NCBI GenBank assembly: GCA_019448385.1
Contig: JAGTXO010000001.1
Coordinates: 1,054,001-1,118,000, forward strand
Source of the DNA: Diacronema lutheri
Lineage: Eukaryota > Haptophyta > Pavlovophyceae > Pavlovales > Pavlovaceae
Length of the DNA stretch: 64,000 nucleotides
Direction of reading: 5' to 3'
The notes beneath the pieces were generated by a model. It saw nothing but the letters and a program-made list of their open reading frames with translations. It did no database searches and was not told the origin of the DNA. Positions 12,201 to 19,770 of the stretch are shown one piece after another. Position numbers and translations under genes: made by a program. The first letter of the stretch is position 1. Each line of letters opens with the position of its first letter.

Positions 12201-12860
12201 GCACTCCTCCTCGCGCGAGCGTGCGACGCCGTGCTACCCACCGCCACACATGAACATGCCCCAGCGCTGCGCGCCGTCGGCTGCGCGCGTCCGTCGGCTG
12301 AGCTGGCCGCCTACGCCGCGCGGTGCGCGGCGAGTCTCACAGGTGGCGGTGCGGCAAGGCCGCTGCGCGACGCCGCGCTCGGACTCGCTTCCGCCGACGG
12401 CAGCGCGTGCGACCCCGCGCGATGCGCCGGCGCATTCGCCATCTGCACGCGCCAGTGGGCGCGCTGCCTACTGCTCGTGTGCGCGCAGCCCGCGGCGGAT
12501 GCGGCGTTCGCGACTGTCGGCGCGCTCGTGCGCGCGGCGGACGAGCGCGAACACGACGGCGAAGGTGGTCGCGCGGCCGTCGTTGATCAGCTGTGCCATG
12601 CGGCGCTCGAGCTCTGCTGCGCGCTCCTCGAGGACGCTCACGGCAGCTCGGCGCACGTCCACGGCCTTGCCCAGCATGTCGCGACGGCGCCCGGCGCGCT
12701 CGCGCTGTGGCGCGCGCTGCGCGCGGCGCCCCCGCACGCCCAACGGCTGCCGGGGCGCACGGCCGTAGCGAGCGAGGTGACACGCCTCGTTCTGCAGGCC
12801 GACCAGCCAGGCCTGGCGGCCTTTGGCCACCCAAGCAGCGCGCTGCAGCGCATCGCGTGA
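3288..12860 (+). CDS. Giant helical-repeat protein, 3,190 aa; possible Furry/MOR2/TAO3 (cell morphogenesis) family
   Basis: An uninterrupted frame of 3,190 codons, read from the ATG at 3288. The frame is open further upstream, but there it runs antisense through the PP2C gene, so that part is rejected. The protein is Ala/Arg/Leu-rich and mostly amphipathic helix, as in HEAT/ARM solenoids. Residues about 290-400 and 550-570 resemble the Furry N-terminal domain: a block like LACALCAADESLFWKHF followed by RPDFFAASIALPCL, set in repeated helical pairs. Acidic disordered linkers occur near residues 1080-1100 and 2285-2325. Furry proteins are 2,000-3,500 residues, scaffold NDR kinases and control polarity. 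The length fits, but the similarity I can see is weak. Other HEAT-repeat giants are possible. That the frame is coding is fairly sure; the family is tentative. Confidence 0.55.
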   Translation: MAAPWRLRLPAVGAPVARPPVSTLVAEIVQSYRDDAVALEQAICDELALAGGARAARPADAAPPAQLVHTLRALGGAHSAATSAVLEAVLARHALDAIPRAERDVARNVVLSVSAVALLDCAAASAGTTAFVRASSGVALQALEQRALGRFVQLVHEPSDLAFHPLGAAGGRSEAAMLVLLLTTLSRFALRSVSRQLLQLVGACARGELALARRERELLCEAVGALCLEPASEAQLSVGPAADAQLDGSARSAPRSPRAAEQGRALPSASAATVGELVELLRRRRLGVLKHPLAHAACRLLLPLADLAPASRALAVEPLAELRDQPRTEGRPTDWRASAAWSSALGALADLSTAWLKKRKHRHVGARLLACALCAADESLFWKHFALAQDKLVETVVGVEDGVLRTELHVAMRALLGRYLRLVGGADDGGERAHVFALLGQLCVHAALRNHAQTALLLGVRLPSREQPLAAPPARAAAAGGGALAASTPPRARGGVGDSRAPPTPLSALRELGAPGGGASVWEWGWDGAARSVEGVEAELRARAALLAAVGEARPDFFAASIALPCLTSTIPPLDCAAVLLCALAALLGGASLEAEARRAARARALSFVPLLNSTGERWEHPRGARDESADSPARTRAADALRLWLPAIGRALGSAWRRLGLPADRAARGAGATPILPAWLALTVVAPARSTAAAAAAAAAATAAAGPHGATVRRFCLGALLQLVAHCWPAGVERALVCRLLAESALSDQPALADAASRAARAWLERGARARSAASALACALASVCEDADADGLLESDGAARHARALGALRELLEAVARRPALRLSARALAEASVAAVDGLTPRGAAQHEQAVGALHALLAMCAPRGPHGARSASHGPPLPAARMPAVESVVAPVGGAARSSRVSVDGYAYSATFHFEPALRQSLNSSENDSARANGATPLLNGRASVLGHARALLGSAPPHARGAACSEDVSWATCTPPSSPHLPPAKPAPATAGARSPPGSARATLRGLRRLLRAALGHAERARSADGLHDHGGGTTDALQPKACATAAHIVGYALGSCAVGSCAVGGARAGACGGASGADEGEDEGEGEEEGTDDGSHAGTRALDASPPVRAHAPCAEGVTDLAVQRALGHAAWRVAVGRYARLDDERARAVLSRSASSTSARAAPAPVAAAAAAERRRALRGLWAQRAAGVCALARVGCALGGVERGQLRAHVRSLLIAGVLARASSHAPGEAADGGWWVGDDDGDGDGDRTQAEGALAHIEPSAETLELLLAEGCELLAAQTQTHGVRRGDATASSPPPSAAALLAPAACALPNGGAALLSPAWHVAAAPTAGRAASARELEAASRMRARLLALAHLLGIALSALLRGAPAGERARAGASAHGASVAWSSGHARGHASADEEGEEAFEGTQRAGAEGAAPWPADEDGWCEPRPTTNDAAARSSLLGLTRADWRVNPGRAAGDALLAEPRVALLALRYAEAVSNLLAQYGDAAEIRAWAAERGTPAASAGWARPCGGGGGVVGRPGATCAVDATRLGLPALSASLSALVGSVLAPLARAHALRTAIAAGHTDDGVHAQLRRVLDGTWPRAWAVTVGECAAPARTAAPDASARAAAWATLPSREEALADAAWAMAELHAADHGYAPWAADAPVDSPGVRLSWHLLAERQSAHAPALARAGASLLVQLALHAPSEFAAALPAVVFGAQPTAAAAAFDALAISALAQRARERAAEALADTPRPSRSPQQGTPGGHVPLRVGVVQCALWAIARPFAAGTRALAVRICADVAGAPAPLGAAPTPAQLGALRRAARGGDDAPSGASGGASALAAALLVRAHPLGLAAELATEALSRVALWTGSVAFARRRDAALQAHGSLPSPRLACVLRTSPRGRARADGCGAALAAEGAAVAAALRGAGYVHVCVSAAAAAMAVRGEAPDSALVHALCHLAPAARGARNDDDEAGAIAERAAELWSALARPFQTQRLPLAMLLSSSMAPTCADGVADGARHGGVSSRAHARTHGSARVAPSRALGSWAVCSNTPAAPRDPIGGCLAVARVHRAAGAEALFALLALPLLEPPAPAYADERGVRAHGLPGAKSCAHAAENEPVAARSRRACSPLEPPPGRANAGVEAKGARDLSGAAAGGARTPGTSPARPHEHDRHMTLASDARRTGAPLSQRSFPRSSSVALSAAAAMAPSPRERADECAASLLGAIRAAGDNVRAAHREAAASGAGVERARAAAAAARALWCVRTRDCADEGTMARGALQRGDARSIGAAECGDGSWEEDEDAFDDGSDFEHSSYGDASSDDDELHDASAQTEALPVDQPAKSAPIGAVLALDDTTVAAPPSLGAAARDERAAHAIIPPEPGSARGALSSVEQSIAPAVEARAEASAAERAEAVAAVHAHAAAAARAQVDAAIARAATAAAAAERVRASLNDVGVTASSSIALLRAAMNESQKSDAQLRSEAARRRDERLSARALYYLPPIATDNAMRAVLVRGASGGLECGGAHASRALRACADLAMDAGRTWLFKRPALYARLLLAAMHEALCAPTHEQSASAAAVLTALAHVASTPDAGDAPTPVAAGDTQPPPPPASLGRAALAAAAAADARVRAMPGARALEHTALDTLARAAMDLTRTSPPRAGAAVRAALEHTALQMALLPALAHVRATRELETAAVDEAHARAAGQGGDEAGDDQDVGAWDARAALAHELVRALARARPALDAEAAMRRGARARALLQAARTIVAMLRAAAGGAPPRGEVVRSALRWCTCALESARELLALSQPADESPAAPRGEPLTFAAPDARALRTARSVARAHRCAVRACVEVFELRVAAAHATASAAAAPRDGEARAKRWPLPIWAAAARLLAAALEATGATARALARVERAAATESPRSLALKQLATDRQAMAAWIGGRVEALHAELVCGLAADETLRPAVLALRSLWAWTPPLRIAEPCAPSLAAALLLARACDAVLPTATHEHAPALRAVGCARPSAELAAYAARCAASLTGGGAARPLRDAALGLASADGSACDPARCAGAFAICTRQWARCLLLVCAQPAADAAFATVGALVRAADEREHDGEGGRAAVVDQLCHAALELCCALLEDAHGSSAHVHGLAQHVATAPGALALWRALRAAPPHAQRLPGRTAVASEVTRLVLQADQPGLAAFGHPSSALQRIA
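9254..9281. repeat. Perfect 13-bp inverted repeat inside the giant gene
   Basis: Arms at 9254-9266 and 9269-9281 are exact reverse complements around a 2-base loop. They lie in coding sequence for a stretch containing LLSSSMA. Confidence 0.9.
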
Positions 12861-14139
12861 CAGCAACCTCTTCCTGATGTGAACAGTCCCTTTGAGGCAC
12901 GCATCAACCGGGCAGAGCCTATGGTACCGCCAGCCGGCGCGCTGTTGCGCGGTGAGCTGAAAGGCCAATCAACTTGCAGCGTGCACCCGAGCGCGACGCA
13001 CGTGATTGTTGGTCGCGCCTACTGAGGCAAAGCCGCGCGGGAGCGGGGGCAATGTGCCGCCGCGTCAAAGAGGGGGTGCGCGAGCCTCGCCCATGTCCCC
13101 TCCACGCTCGCGTTGGCGTGCCCAGCTGTTCGCCGGCGCGCGCGGCAGGGGCAGCGCGTGCTGGGCTGATCCCTCGGAAAAAACGCTCACAGCAGTGTAG
13201 GACTCAGATCAGGTCTGTGTTTTTGCAGATCGTCAGGGGGAGCCGCCGCGGGGTGCGCAGCCGCTCTCGCGCACCGGCCGCACGCTCACCTTACGCGGGT
13301 GCACGTCGGGCCAACGGAGCATGTGCTCGACCGCGTACGTGGATCGCCATCCTGAGGCGCGCGCACGCGTGCGGGGCGGGGCGCATGTGAGGGCGCGAGT
13401 GCGGCGCGGTGCTCGCTGCGTGCGCCCCTGGCGTGCTGCATCGCATCCTCGGACGACACTGCATGATGTTCTCATCTTTGGCTCAATTGCAAATTACCCT
13501 TGTGTTTGATCGCTCATCATGGGATGCGCATGCCGCGGGCACGACGCGCGGCGCGCGGCGCGCGCGCGCGTGGGTGCTGTTGGCCCCGAGGGCCGCGTGG
13601 TGCATCAGAGATAGAACAAAGATTGATCGATCACAGCATATGCGAAGGGGAATCCGTTTCCTCGTCATCGCACCCGCGCCGCCCCACACCGGTGCACGAC
13701 GTGCACCGCAATATCGCGCCTCGGCGACGCGGCGCGCGCCGCAAGAGTGGCTCGGACAAATGTGGTTGGCATCAGGATCGCCCGGTCAAGGGGATCTCAG
13801 CAAAGATTAAGCCTTTTGTATCCGCTCACAGCCACACACACGCGCGCGCGCGTGCGCGCGCGTGCGCGCGCGAGCAAAGCGAGCGGCGCGTGGGTGGCTC
13901 GCAAGACATGCTGTACCTTAGATCCGAGCGCGCGCCACCACCCTACGGGTGCGTTCCAACCAGCTTTTTGGCACCCCGCCGCCGACGTCGCGCTTGGAAC
14001 GAAAGACACGTCTTGGCCCGGGGGTGCAAAAACATCCGGATTAAATCCGGACTCAAGTGGTGGACGGCGAGTCCAGTCCGTCCACCAGACGGGACGGCCG
14101 CCCTCAGCTCGCGCTCACGCTCACGCTCGGCCGCCACGC
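12861..14139. other. Intergenic region, about 1.28 kb
   Basis: The longest gene-poor stretch in the window, between the giant gene and the TRAF-finger gene, both on the plus strand. Its middle (about 13,440-13,650) is visibly less GC-rich than the flanking genes. Its right part holds an alternating CG/TG tract (about 13,836-13,873) and two short hairpins just before the TRAF start. Overlapping open frames have biased composition and no domain I recognise. A short UTR exon of the TRAF gene could lie here, but I see no convincing splice pair. Confidence 0.5.
14035..14087. promoter_or_regulatory. Two adjacent hairpins 50-100 bp before the TRAF-finger start codon
   Basis: Hairpin 1 has 8-base arms, 14035-14042 and 14044-14051, around one base. 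Hairpin 2 has 10-base arms, 14058-14067 and 14078-14087, around a 10-base loop. Both are exact and lie in the probable 5' leader or core promoter of the gene starting at 14140. A regulatory role is inference. Confidence 0.4.
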
Positions 14140-15444
14140 ATGGAGGCGCATGATGCGGACCCTACGTGCGCCGTGTGCGCGGCCTGCCCCGCGCCCGAGC
14201 TTGCGCGTGCGCCCGCCGCGGCCGACGAGGCCGCGAGCCCAGCCGCCGCGGCGTGCGCCGTGCTCCCACGCGAGGCGGCGAGCGGCGCGCCGCTCGCTGA
14301 GCCCGTCATCGCCGCCGCGCACGCCGTGACCGTGGGCGACACGGAGGCGCGCTGCCGCAACGTGGATGCGCGCACGCGCAAGGAGCTCGGCGAGCGGCTG
14401 CTTCACTGCATCGCCGCGGAGATGGTTCACCGCTCGGTCGGCGAGGACGACGCGCTGGCGGAGCTGCAGAAGGCCGTCCTGCCGCCGGGCGAGATCGCGC
14501 CAGAGGCGAAGGGCGTCTTCGGCCTCGCGTTGCTCCAGCAGCGCATCGACAAGGTGGCCGCCAAAAAGAGCTTCAGCTCAGCGATGGCCGGCGTCTTCAC
14601 GCATGACCAGCTGGTCGCCAAGGTGGACAGCCAGGCGCGCGAGCTCGAGCGGTCGGGCGCGCTCGACGCGGACGTGCGCGACCGCCTCGCGTCGATCCTC
14701 ATCCGTCATTACGACTTGGCGCACCAGCACTGGTGCGGCTTTGACCTGTCCAGCCTCTCGCCCGCCGACATCGAGTGTCACGACGCGACCTGCCCCTTCC
14801 GCGAGGTGCAGTGCCCCAACCCGTGCTGCCCTGTGAGCAATTCTGCGCACGAGATGCGCGGCCACGACGCGACGTGCCCGTGCAAGCTCGTGCCGTGCCC
14901 GCGCGGCTGCGGTTCGGACGTCGCGCGCAAGGCCATCGACAAACACGTGGAGAGCTCGTGTGGCAGCCGCCCTGTCATCTGCCCATTCCAGCGCGTCGGC
15001 TGCCGGGTCGGGTGCACGCAGGCGGAGCTCGAGGAGCACCTCGCGTCGCACTCGACCGAGCACATGGTCGACGTGCTCGGCCGGCTCGACGCGCAGCAGC
15101 AGCAGCTCGAGTGCTTCGCGGCGCAGCTGCTCGACACGCGCACGCGCGCGCACGCCGCGGAGGCGGAGGTCGCGGCCGCCAAGCGCGACGTCGCCAAGCT
15201 CTCCAAGGAGGTTGTTGCGGTGGAGAAGGAGTTCGCGTCGGTGGAGAAGACGGTTGCGCAGCACGGCACACACATCTCCCGGGTCGACGAGGCGGTGTCC
15301 AAGCTTGCCCTCTCGCACGGCTCGGGCGAGAAGGAGCTGCGTGCGTCGCTCGACAAGCTCGCGAGCGAGCATGCGCGGGTCAAGGGCACGCTCGACACGC
15401 TCATGAACAAGGAGGCCGCGCACGCAGTGGGCATGAGCAAGTGA
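14140..15444 (+). CDS. TRAF-type zinc-finger coiled-coil protein
   Basis: A 434-residue protein. Residues about 205-305 contain three to four Cys/His clusters spaced as in zf-TRAF modules (CHDATCPFREVQCPN, then GHDATCPCKLVPCPRGC, then CPFQRVGCRVGC). Residues about 305-430 form a long heptad-type coiled coil rich in Glu, Lys and Ala. The N-terminal 65 residues are Ala/Pro/Cys-rich. A RING finger, common in TRAF E3 ligases, is not evident, and no C-terminal MATH domain follows. A scaffold or trimerising adaptor is therefore more likely than a classical ubiquitin ligase. The ATG at 14140 is chosen because upstream in-frame sequence is low-complexity. It converges on the ThrRS gene. Confidence 0.85.
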   Translation: MEAHDADPTCAVCAACPAPELARAPAAADEAASPAAAACAVLPREAASGAPLAEPVIAAAHAVTVGDTEARCRNVDARTRKELGERLLHCIAAEMVHRSVGEDDALAELQKAVLPPGEIAPEAKGVFGLALLQQRIDKVAAKKSFSSAMAGVFTHDQLVAKVDSQARELERSGALDADVRDRLASILIRHYDLAHQHWCGFDLSSLSPADIECHDATCPFREVQCPNPCCPVSNSAHEMRGHDATCPCKLVPCPRGCGSDVARKAIDKHVESSCGSRPVICPFQRVGCRVGCTQAELEEHLASHSTEHMVDVLGRLDAQQQQLECFAAQLLDTRTRAHAAEAEVAAAKRDVAKLSKEVVAVEKEFASVEKTVAQHGTHISRVDEAVSKLALSHGSGEKELRASLDKLASEHARVKGTLDTLMNKEAAHAVGMSK

Positions 15445-15773
15445 ATCTCCACGCCCACGCACACGCCCGCGCGCGGCGCGGCTCGTGCCATGCACTGGCA
15501 CACGAGCTCGCCGCAGTCGCGCAGAAGTGCGGCGAGCGCGGCTCTTGCACTTTTGCACGAGATCTACAGACGTGTGTCTCAGTGCGCGACATGTCTGTGT
15601 CAATCTGCCTTCTGAGTTCTGACACAATCGAGACGATGTCGACGAGATGCAGCCCCCCTTGTCAGGTGCATTGCCCGGCCCTCCCGACGGCGCCGCGATC
15701 CGGGCGCCGTCCGAAGCTCTCGTGCTGCGCCAAGCCGCGGCCGGCGCCGAAAATTGGGCCATCCTGCACGAGG
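15445..15773. other. Convergent intergenic region, about 330 bp
   Basis: It lies between the 3' ends of the TRAF-finger gene (+) and the ThrRS gene (-). It should contain both 3' UTRs. An imperfect stem lies at about 15,481-15,507. I see no gene. Confidence 0.5.
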
Positions 15774-16470
15774 CTAGTCGGCGTCGGGCGCGGCGACGGT
15801 CGTGTCGACCTCGATGCCGAGGATTTCGTGGGGCTCGACGCATTCCGCCGCGGCCTTGGCCATCACAGCGAGGGCCTCGGCGATGGGCAGCTCCCCCAGG
15901 CTGCCGCCGTAGCGCGTGCGCAGCGCGAGCTTGCCCGCCTCCATCTCCGTCTTGCCCACGACGGCCATCACGGGCACGCGCTGCATCTCGGCGTTGCGGA
16001 TGAGCTTGCCAAGGCGCTCGCCCGTCCTGTCGACCTCGGCGCGCAGCCCAAGCCGCTTGGCCTGCGCGACCACGTCGGCGCAAAAGGCCTCCGCCTCCGA
16101 GACGACGGGGAGGAGGCGCAGTTGGACAGGCGAGATCCAGTAGGGGAAGTCGCCGGCCGTGTTCTCAGTCAAGATGCCGAAGAAGCGCTCGATCGAGCCG
16201 AAGATGGCGCGGTGCACCATAATGGGCTGCTGCCGCTGTCCCTCCTTGTCGACGTACTCCATCTCGAACCGCTGCGGCAGGTTGAAGTCGCATTGGATCG
16301 TCGAGCACTGCCATGTGCGTCCGATGGCGTCGTTGATTTTAATATCAATCTTTGGGCCGTAGAAGGCGCCCCCACCCTCGTCCACCTCGTACGCCCACCC
16401 CTTGCGCTCAAGCGCGTCGACAAGCGCGCGCGTCGCCCTGTCCCAAATGTCGTCCGTGCCTGCGCGCGCG

Positions 16471-16506
<36 letters not shown>

Positions 16507-18479
16507 GGAGGAGGAGGGGGCGGCAGCGCACAGCGCGCCGCGCCGGTCAGCAGCCGTGCTTTCTTCCCGCGCGCGGGAAAAGAGCGCCCGCGCGCGCGCG
16601 CGCGCGCGTCGGCGCACAGCGCGCCGCGCGTCGGCCGCCGCGCCGGCGAGAATCGGCGCAGCGATGGCGGAAGCGTGACGCGGGCAGTTTGCGCACCGAC
16701 GCTCTTCTCCGGCCGCGTGGACAGGTTGACCACGTACTTGTCGAATCCAAACTTGGAAAGGATCGTCTGCGTGAGGTCGAGCACGCCCAGGATCTCGTCG
16801 GAGAGCTGCTCGGGCAGGCAGAAAATGTGCGCATCGTCCTGGGTAAAGCCACGCACGCGCATCAGCCCATGAAGCGTACCCGATCGCTCGTAGCGGTAGA
16901 CGGTGCCCAGCTCAGCCCAGCGCAGCGGCAGCTCGCGGTACGAGCGCAACCCGTCCTTGTACACCTGCGGAACGCCGCGACACAGGCGCGCGCGCGCGCA
17001 AGGGCAGGCGTAATGGCGCCCGGCAGACGGAGCACGCACAGCGGCGTGAGCGGCTACGTGGCGCGGCCCGGCGCAAGCGGCGTACGCGCCGGCTGGCGGC
17101 GGCGCGTGCGCACACGCGCGCGCGTGCGCGTGCGCCCTACGAGGACGTGGAAGGGGCAGTTCATCGGCTTGATCTGGTACTGCTCATCCTCAACGTCCAT
17201 CTGGTCAAACATGCCGTCCTTGTAGAACTCAAAGTGGCCCGAGGTCTTCCACAGATCAAGGTTGGCCACGTGCGGCGTGTAAAGCAGCTCATACCCAGCG
17301 GCGATGTGCTCATCCTTCCAAAAGTCCTCGATCTGCCGCCGGATGCGCGCGCCCTTTGGATGCCAAAAGACAAGGCCGCCGCCCGCGTCCGGCTGGATCG
17401 AGAAGAGGTTGAGCTTCTTGCCGAGCACGCGGTGGTCGCGCCGCTTCGCCTCCTCCATTCGCCGCTGGTACTCCTCGAGCTGCGCCTTGTTCTCCCACGC
17501 CGTGCCGTAGATGCGCTGCAGCATCGCGCGCTTCTCGTCGCCGCGCCAGTAGGCGCCCGCGACTGAGTCGAGGGAGATGGCCTGAGCGTCAATTTCGCCT
17601 GTGCTGCCGACGTGCGGCCCGGCGCACAGGTCCCACCACTCGTCGCCCACGTGGTAGATGGTGATGGGTTCGGTCTGGATCGCGTCGAGCAGCTCGAGCT
17701 TGTACGGCTCGTTCAGCCGCATGATCCGCTCGCGCGCCTCGTCGCGGCTCACCTCCTCGCGCCTGAGCGGCAAGTTCCGCCGCACAATTTTCTGCATCTC
17801 CTTTTGAATCTTCTTCAGGTCGGCGGGCGTGAACTGCTCGGGCGCGTCAAAGTCGTAGTAGAAGCCGTTCTCGATCCACGGGCCAATTGTCACCTGCGCG
17901 CTCGGGAAGAGCTTCTGCGTCGCCATCGCGAGCACGTGCGCGCTCGTGTGGCGCACGCGCAGCAGGTGCGGGCTATTCTCGTTGGTCGGCAGCTCGATCG
18001 GGCCGGCGGGCGGGAGCATCGCCTTCAGCTCGAGCAGGCGCGCGACGGCCGCATCGACCTCCGCCTTGGGCGCGCTCGCCTCCTTAAGCGCGCGCACCGC
18101 GGCGCCCTGCGCCTTGATGGCGCCATCGAGCGCCTCGCCCGTCAGCGCCTCAGCCTCGGTGGCCACGCAGAGCGGCCGCGAGCGCCTGCTGAGCGGCTGG
18201 CGGAAGGCGCGCTCGGCCGTGCCGTGCAACGCGCACGCGCGTACGGCCGGCACCACACGCACGCGTGGTGTCGCGTGCGCAAGTGCGCTGCCCGCGCCTG
18301 GCCGCGCCGGCGCGATGCGTTTGACGGCGAGGTGGGATGGAGCGCACGGGCGCCGCGTGAGCGCGGGGATCGCGGTGCGGCAGCGGGCGGGCGACAAACT
18401 TGCGTCAAGGCGCGCGCGCACACGCACCTCGCGCGAGCCCAAGCCTCGCCACATTCGCCGCGAGGAGGAGCATCAACAT
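15774..18479 (-). CDS. Threonyl-tRNA synthetase, organellar bacterial type, with N-terminal WHEP domain
   Basis: Charges tRNA-Thr. From C- to N-terminus the exons are 15774-16459, 16697-16964, 17141-18297 and a proposed first exon 18428-18479. The two 3' introns (16460-16696 and 16965-17140) are well supported by family continuity: CPFHVL joins YKDGLRSYRELPLRW, and RPEKSVG joins TDDIWDRA. The proposed first exon starts MLMLLLAANVARLGLARG, a signal-peptide-like leader, and splices in phase (donor GTGCGT, acceptor CAG). The alternative is an unspliced ATG at 18454. After a basic leader comes a WHEP-like helix pair (APKAEVDAAVARLLELKA), then the editing domain (RHTSAHVLAMA; DLCAGPHVG) and the class II catalytic core with the anticodon domain. 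The TGS domain usual in ThrRS is not seen. Targeting to plastid, possibly dual, is inferred. Confidence 0.88.
16472..16505. repeat. 34-base poly-G run inside a ThrRS intron
   Basis: An unbroken run of 34 G on the plus strand (poly-C in the ThrRS pre-mRNA) lies just upstream of the 3' splice site of the 237-bp intron, where a pyrimidine tract would normally sit. Read through, it would encode poly-proline. The exact length may be an assembly estimate. Confidence 0.85.
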
Positions 18480-18550
18480 GTAAGTCGCCCCTCCCACGCG
18501 CCCTTGGCCGCGTGAGCCCGTCCCCTTCTTCTGGAGGGTTGTGCCCGCAG
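18480..18550 (+). other. Candidate 5' UTR intron of the VTE6-like gene
   Basis: A consensus donor GTAAGT at 18480 and an acceptor GCCCGCAG ending at 18550 bracket 71 bases just before the ATG at 18568. If used, the transcript would begin within the opposite-strand ThrRS 5' region, so the two 5' ends would overlap. It may be coincidental. Confidence 0.35.
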
Positions 18551-18567
18551 ATTACAAGTCGCCCGCC

Positions 18568-19692
18568 ATGTCGGGTGTCCGGGCGTTCTCGCCGGCGATG
18601 AACGCGGTGCTGGTCCTTGCGAGCGTGCCCGGTACGCTGGCGCTCGGTCCTGCGAGCTTGTGGGCCAGCCGTGGCGTACTCCGTCCCGTGCTGTCACGAC
18701 CCGTCAGTGCAGTACGGATGGCGCACGCGCACGCGCTCGAGCCGGTCGAACGCCGTTTTCGTCTCCGCTCGTACGGGTCGCCTCGCGCTGCTCGCGCCAC
18801 GCGCGGGGCGCGCGCCGTGCGCGCTCTGGCAGGCGCGGCGGGTGCAAGCCCGCTTGGCGTCAATTTCATTGCCGCGTGGCTCCTCAAGGCCGTGGACGCG
18901 CTCAGCACGCCCTCGCTGCCGGCGGCTCTCGCCCTCAACACGCTGCTCGCGACGTGGGGGATGCTCAAGGGCCAGCAGATGCTGACGAACGCCGGCCTGC
19001 TCCACGCATGGATTCTCGGCGTCGTGCTCTGGTCGACGCTTGGCCCGCGCGGCTGGTGGCTCTGCGTGCTTTACCTCGCATGTGGCTCCGCCGTGACGAA
19101 GGTGGGCAAATCGCGCAAGGAGGCGCTCGGCATCGCGGAGGGGCGTGGCGGCAGGCGCGGCCCGGAGAACGTATGGGGCTCTGCGGCGGCGGCGACCATC
19201 TGCGCCCTCGGGTGCCGCTTCTACCCAGCGCTCAGCCTGGCGCTCATGGGCCAGCGCGGAGGCGCTGTCGCGTGGGGTCTCGAGGTCGCGTACGTTGCCT
19301 CGCTCGCCACCAAGCTGTCCGACACGTGTGCCTCCGAGATCGGCAAGGCGTACGGCCGCACCACCTATCTGATCACCACGTTCAAGAAAGTGCCCAAGGG
19401 CACTGAGGGCGCGGTCAGCCTCGAGGGTACGCTGGCCGGTGTCGTCGGCTCGATCGTGATCGCGGTGGCTGCATGGTGCGTCGGGATGGTGAGCGCATTC
19501 GACGGGCTGATCGCACTCTTCGCCGCCTTCGTCGCGACCAATTGCGAGAGCGTGATTGGCGCGACCGCGCAGGGCAAGGTGAAGTGGTTGACCAACGAGG
19601 TCGTCAACTTTTTTAACACGGCGATCGGGGCCGTGCTCGCCTTTGCGTTGTGGCGCGCGTCGCTCCAGTTGCGCGGAATCGTCGTCCTGTGA
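18568..19692 (+). CDS. DUF92/VTE6-like membrane protein, probable phytyl-phosphate kinase
   Basis: A 374-residue polytopic protein of the TMEM19/DUF92 family. The plant and cyanobacterial members (VTE6) phosphorylate phytyl phosphate to phytyl diphosphate for tocopherol synthesis. Family blocks seen are AWILGVVLWSTLGPRGWW, GSAVTKVGKSRKEALGIAEG, RGPENVWGSAAAATICA, LATKLSDTCASEIGKAYG and FKKVPKGTEGAVSLEGTLAG. The C-terminal half has several hydrophobic spans. The N-terminus has a hydrophobic segment after a second ATG at 18598 (MNAVLVLASVPGTLALG) followed by an Arg-rich stretch, a plausible bipartite plastid leader. Either ATG could be used; the frame is also open to a GTG at 18541. The gene is head-to-head with the ThrRS gene. 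Confidence 0.85.
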   Translation: MSGVRAFSPAMNAVLVLASVPGTLALGPASLWASRGVLRPVLSRPVSAVRMAHAHALEPVERRFRLRSYGSPRAARATRGARAVRALAGAAGASPLGVNFIAAWLLKAVDALSTPSLPAALALNTLLATWGMLKGQQMLTNAGLLHAWILGVVLWSTLGPRGWWLCVLYLACGSAVTKVGKSRKEALGIAEGRGGRRGPENVWGSAAAATICALGCRFYPALSLALMGQRGGAVAWGLEVAYVASLATKLSDTCASEIGKAYGRTTYLITTFKKVPKGTEGAVSLEGTLAGVVGSIVIAVAAWCVGMVSAFDGLIALFAAFVATNCESVIGATAQGKVKWLTNEVVNFFNTAIGAVLAFALWRASLQLRGIVVL

Positions 19693-19770
19693 ACATCAGT
19701 GCCTGACTGGAGAGTCTCATCTTTTGTTTGCCAATCATGGGCACCACGCGTGCCGCCCGTGTGCGCCTTG

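Noticed and set aside
13836-13873. Alternating CG/TG tract as a functional Z-DNA element
   Set aside because: Similar CG-alternating tracts occur in many introns and spacers here and follow from base composition.
15481-15507. Stem-loop after the TRAF-finger gene as a transcription terminator
   Set aside because: Bacterial-type terminators are not expected in a nuclear genome; the stem has a two-base bulge and no T tract.
16460-16696. Poly-proline insert in ThrRS
   Set aside because: It is the translation of an intron; removing it restores the conserved catalytic sequence exactly in phase.
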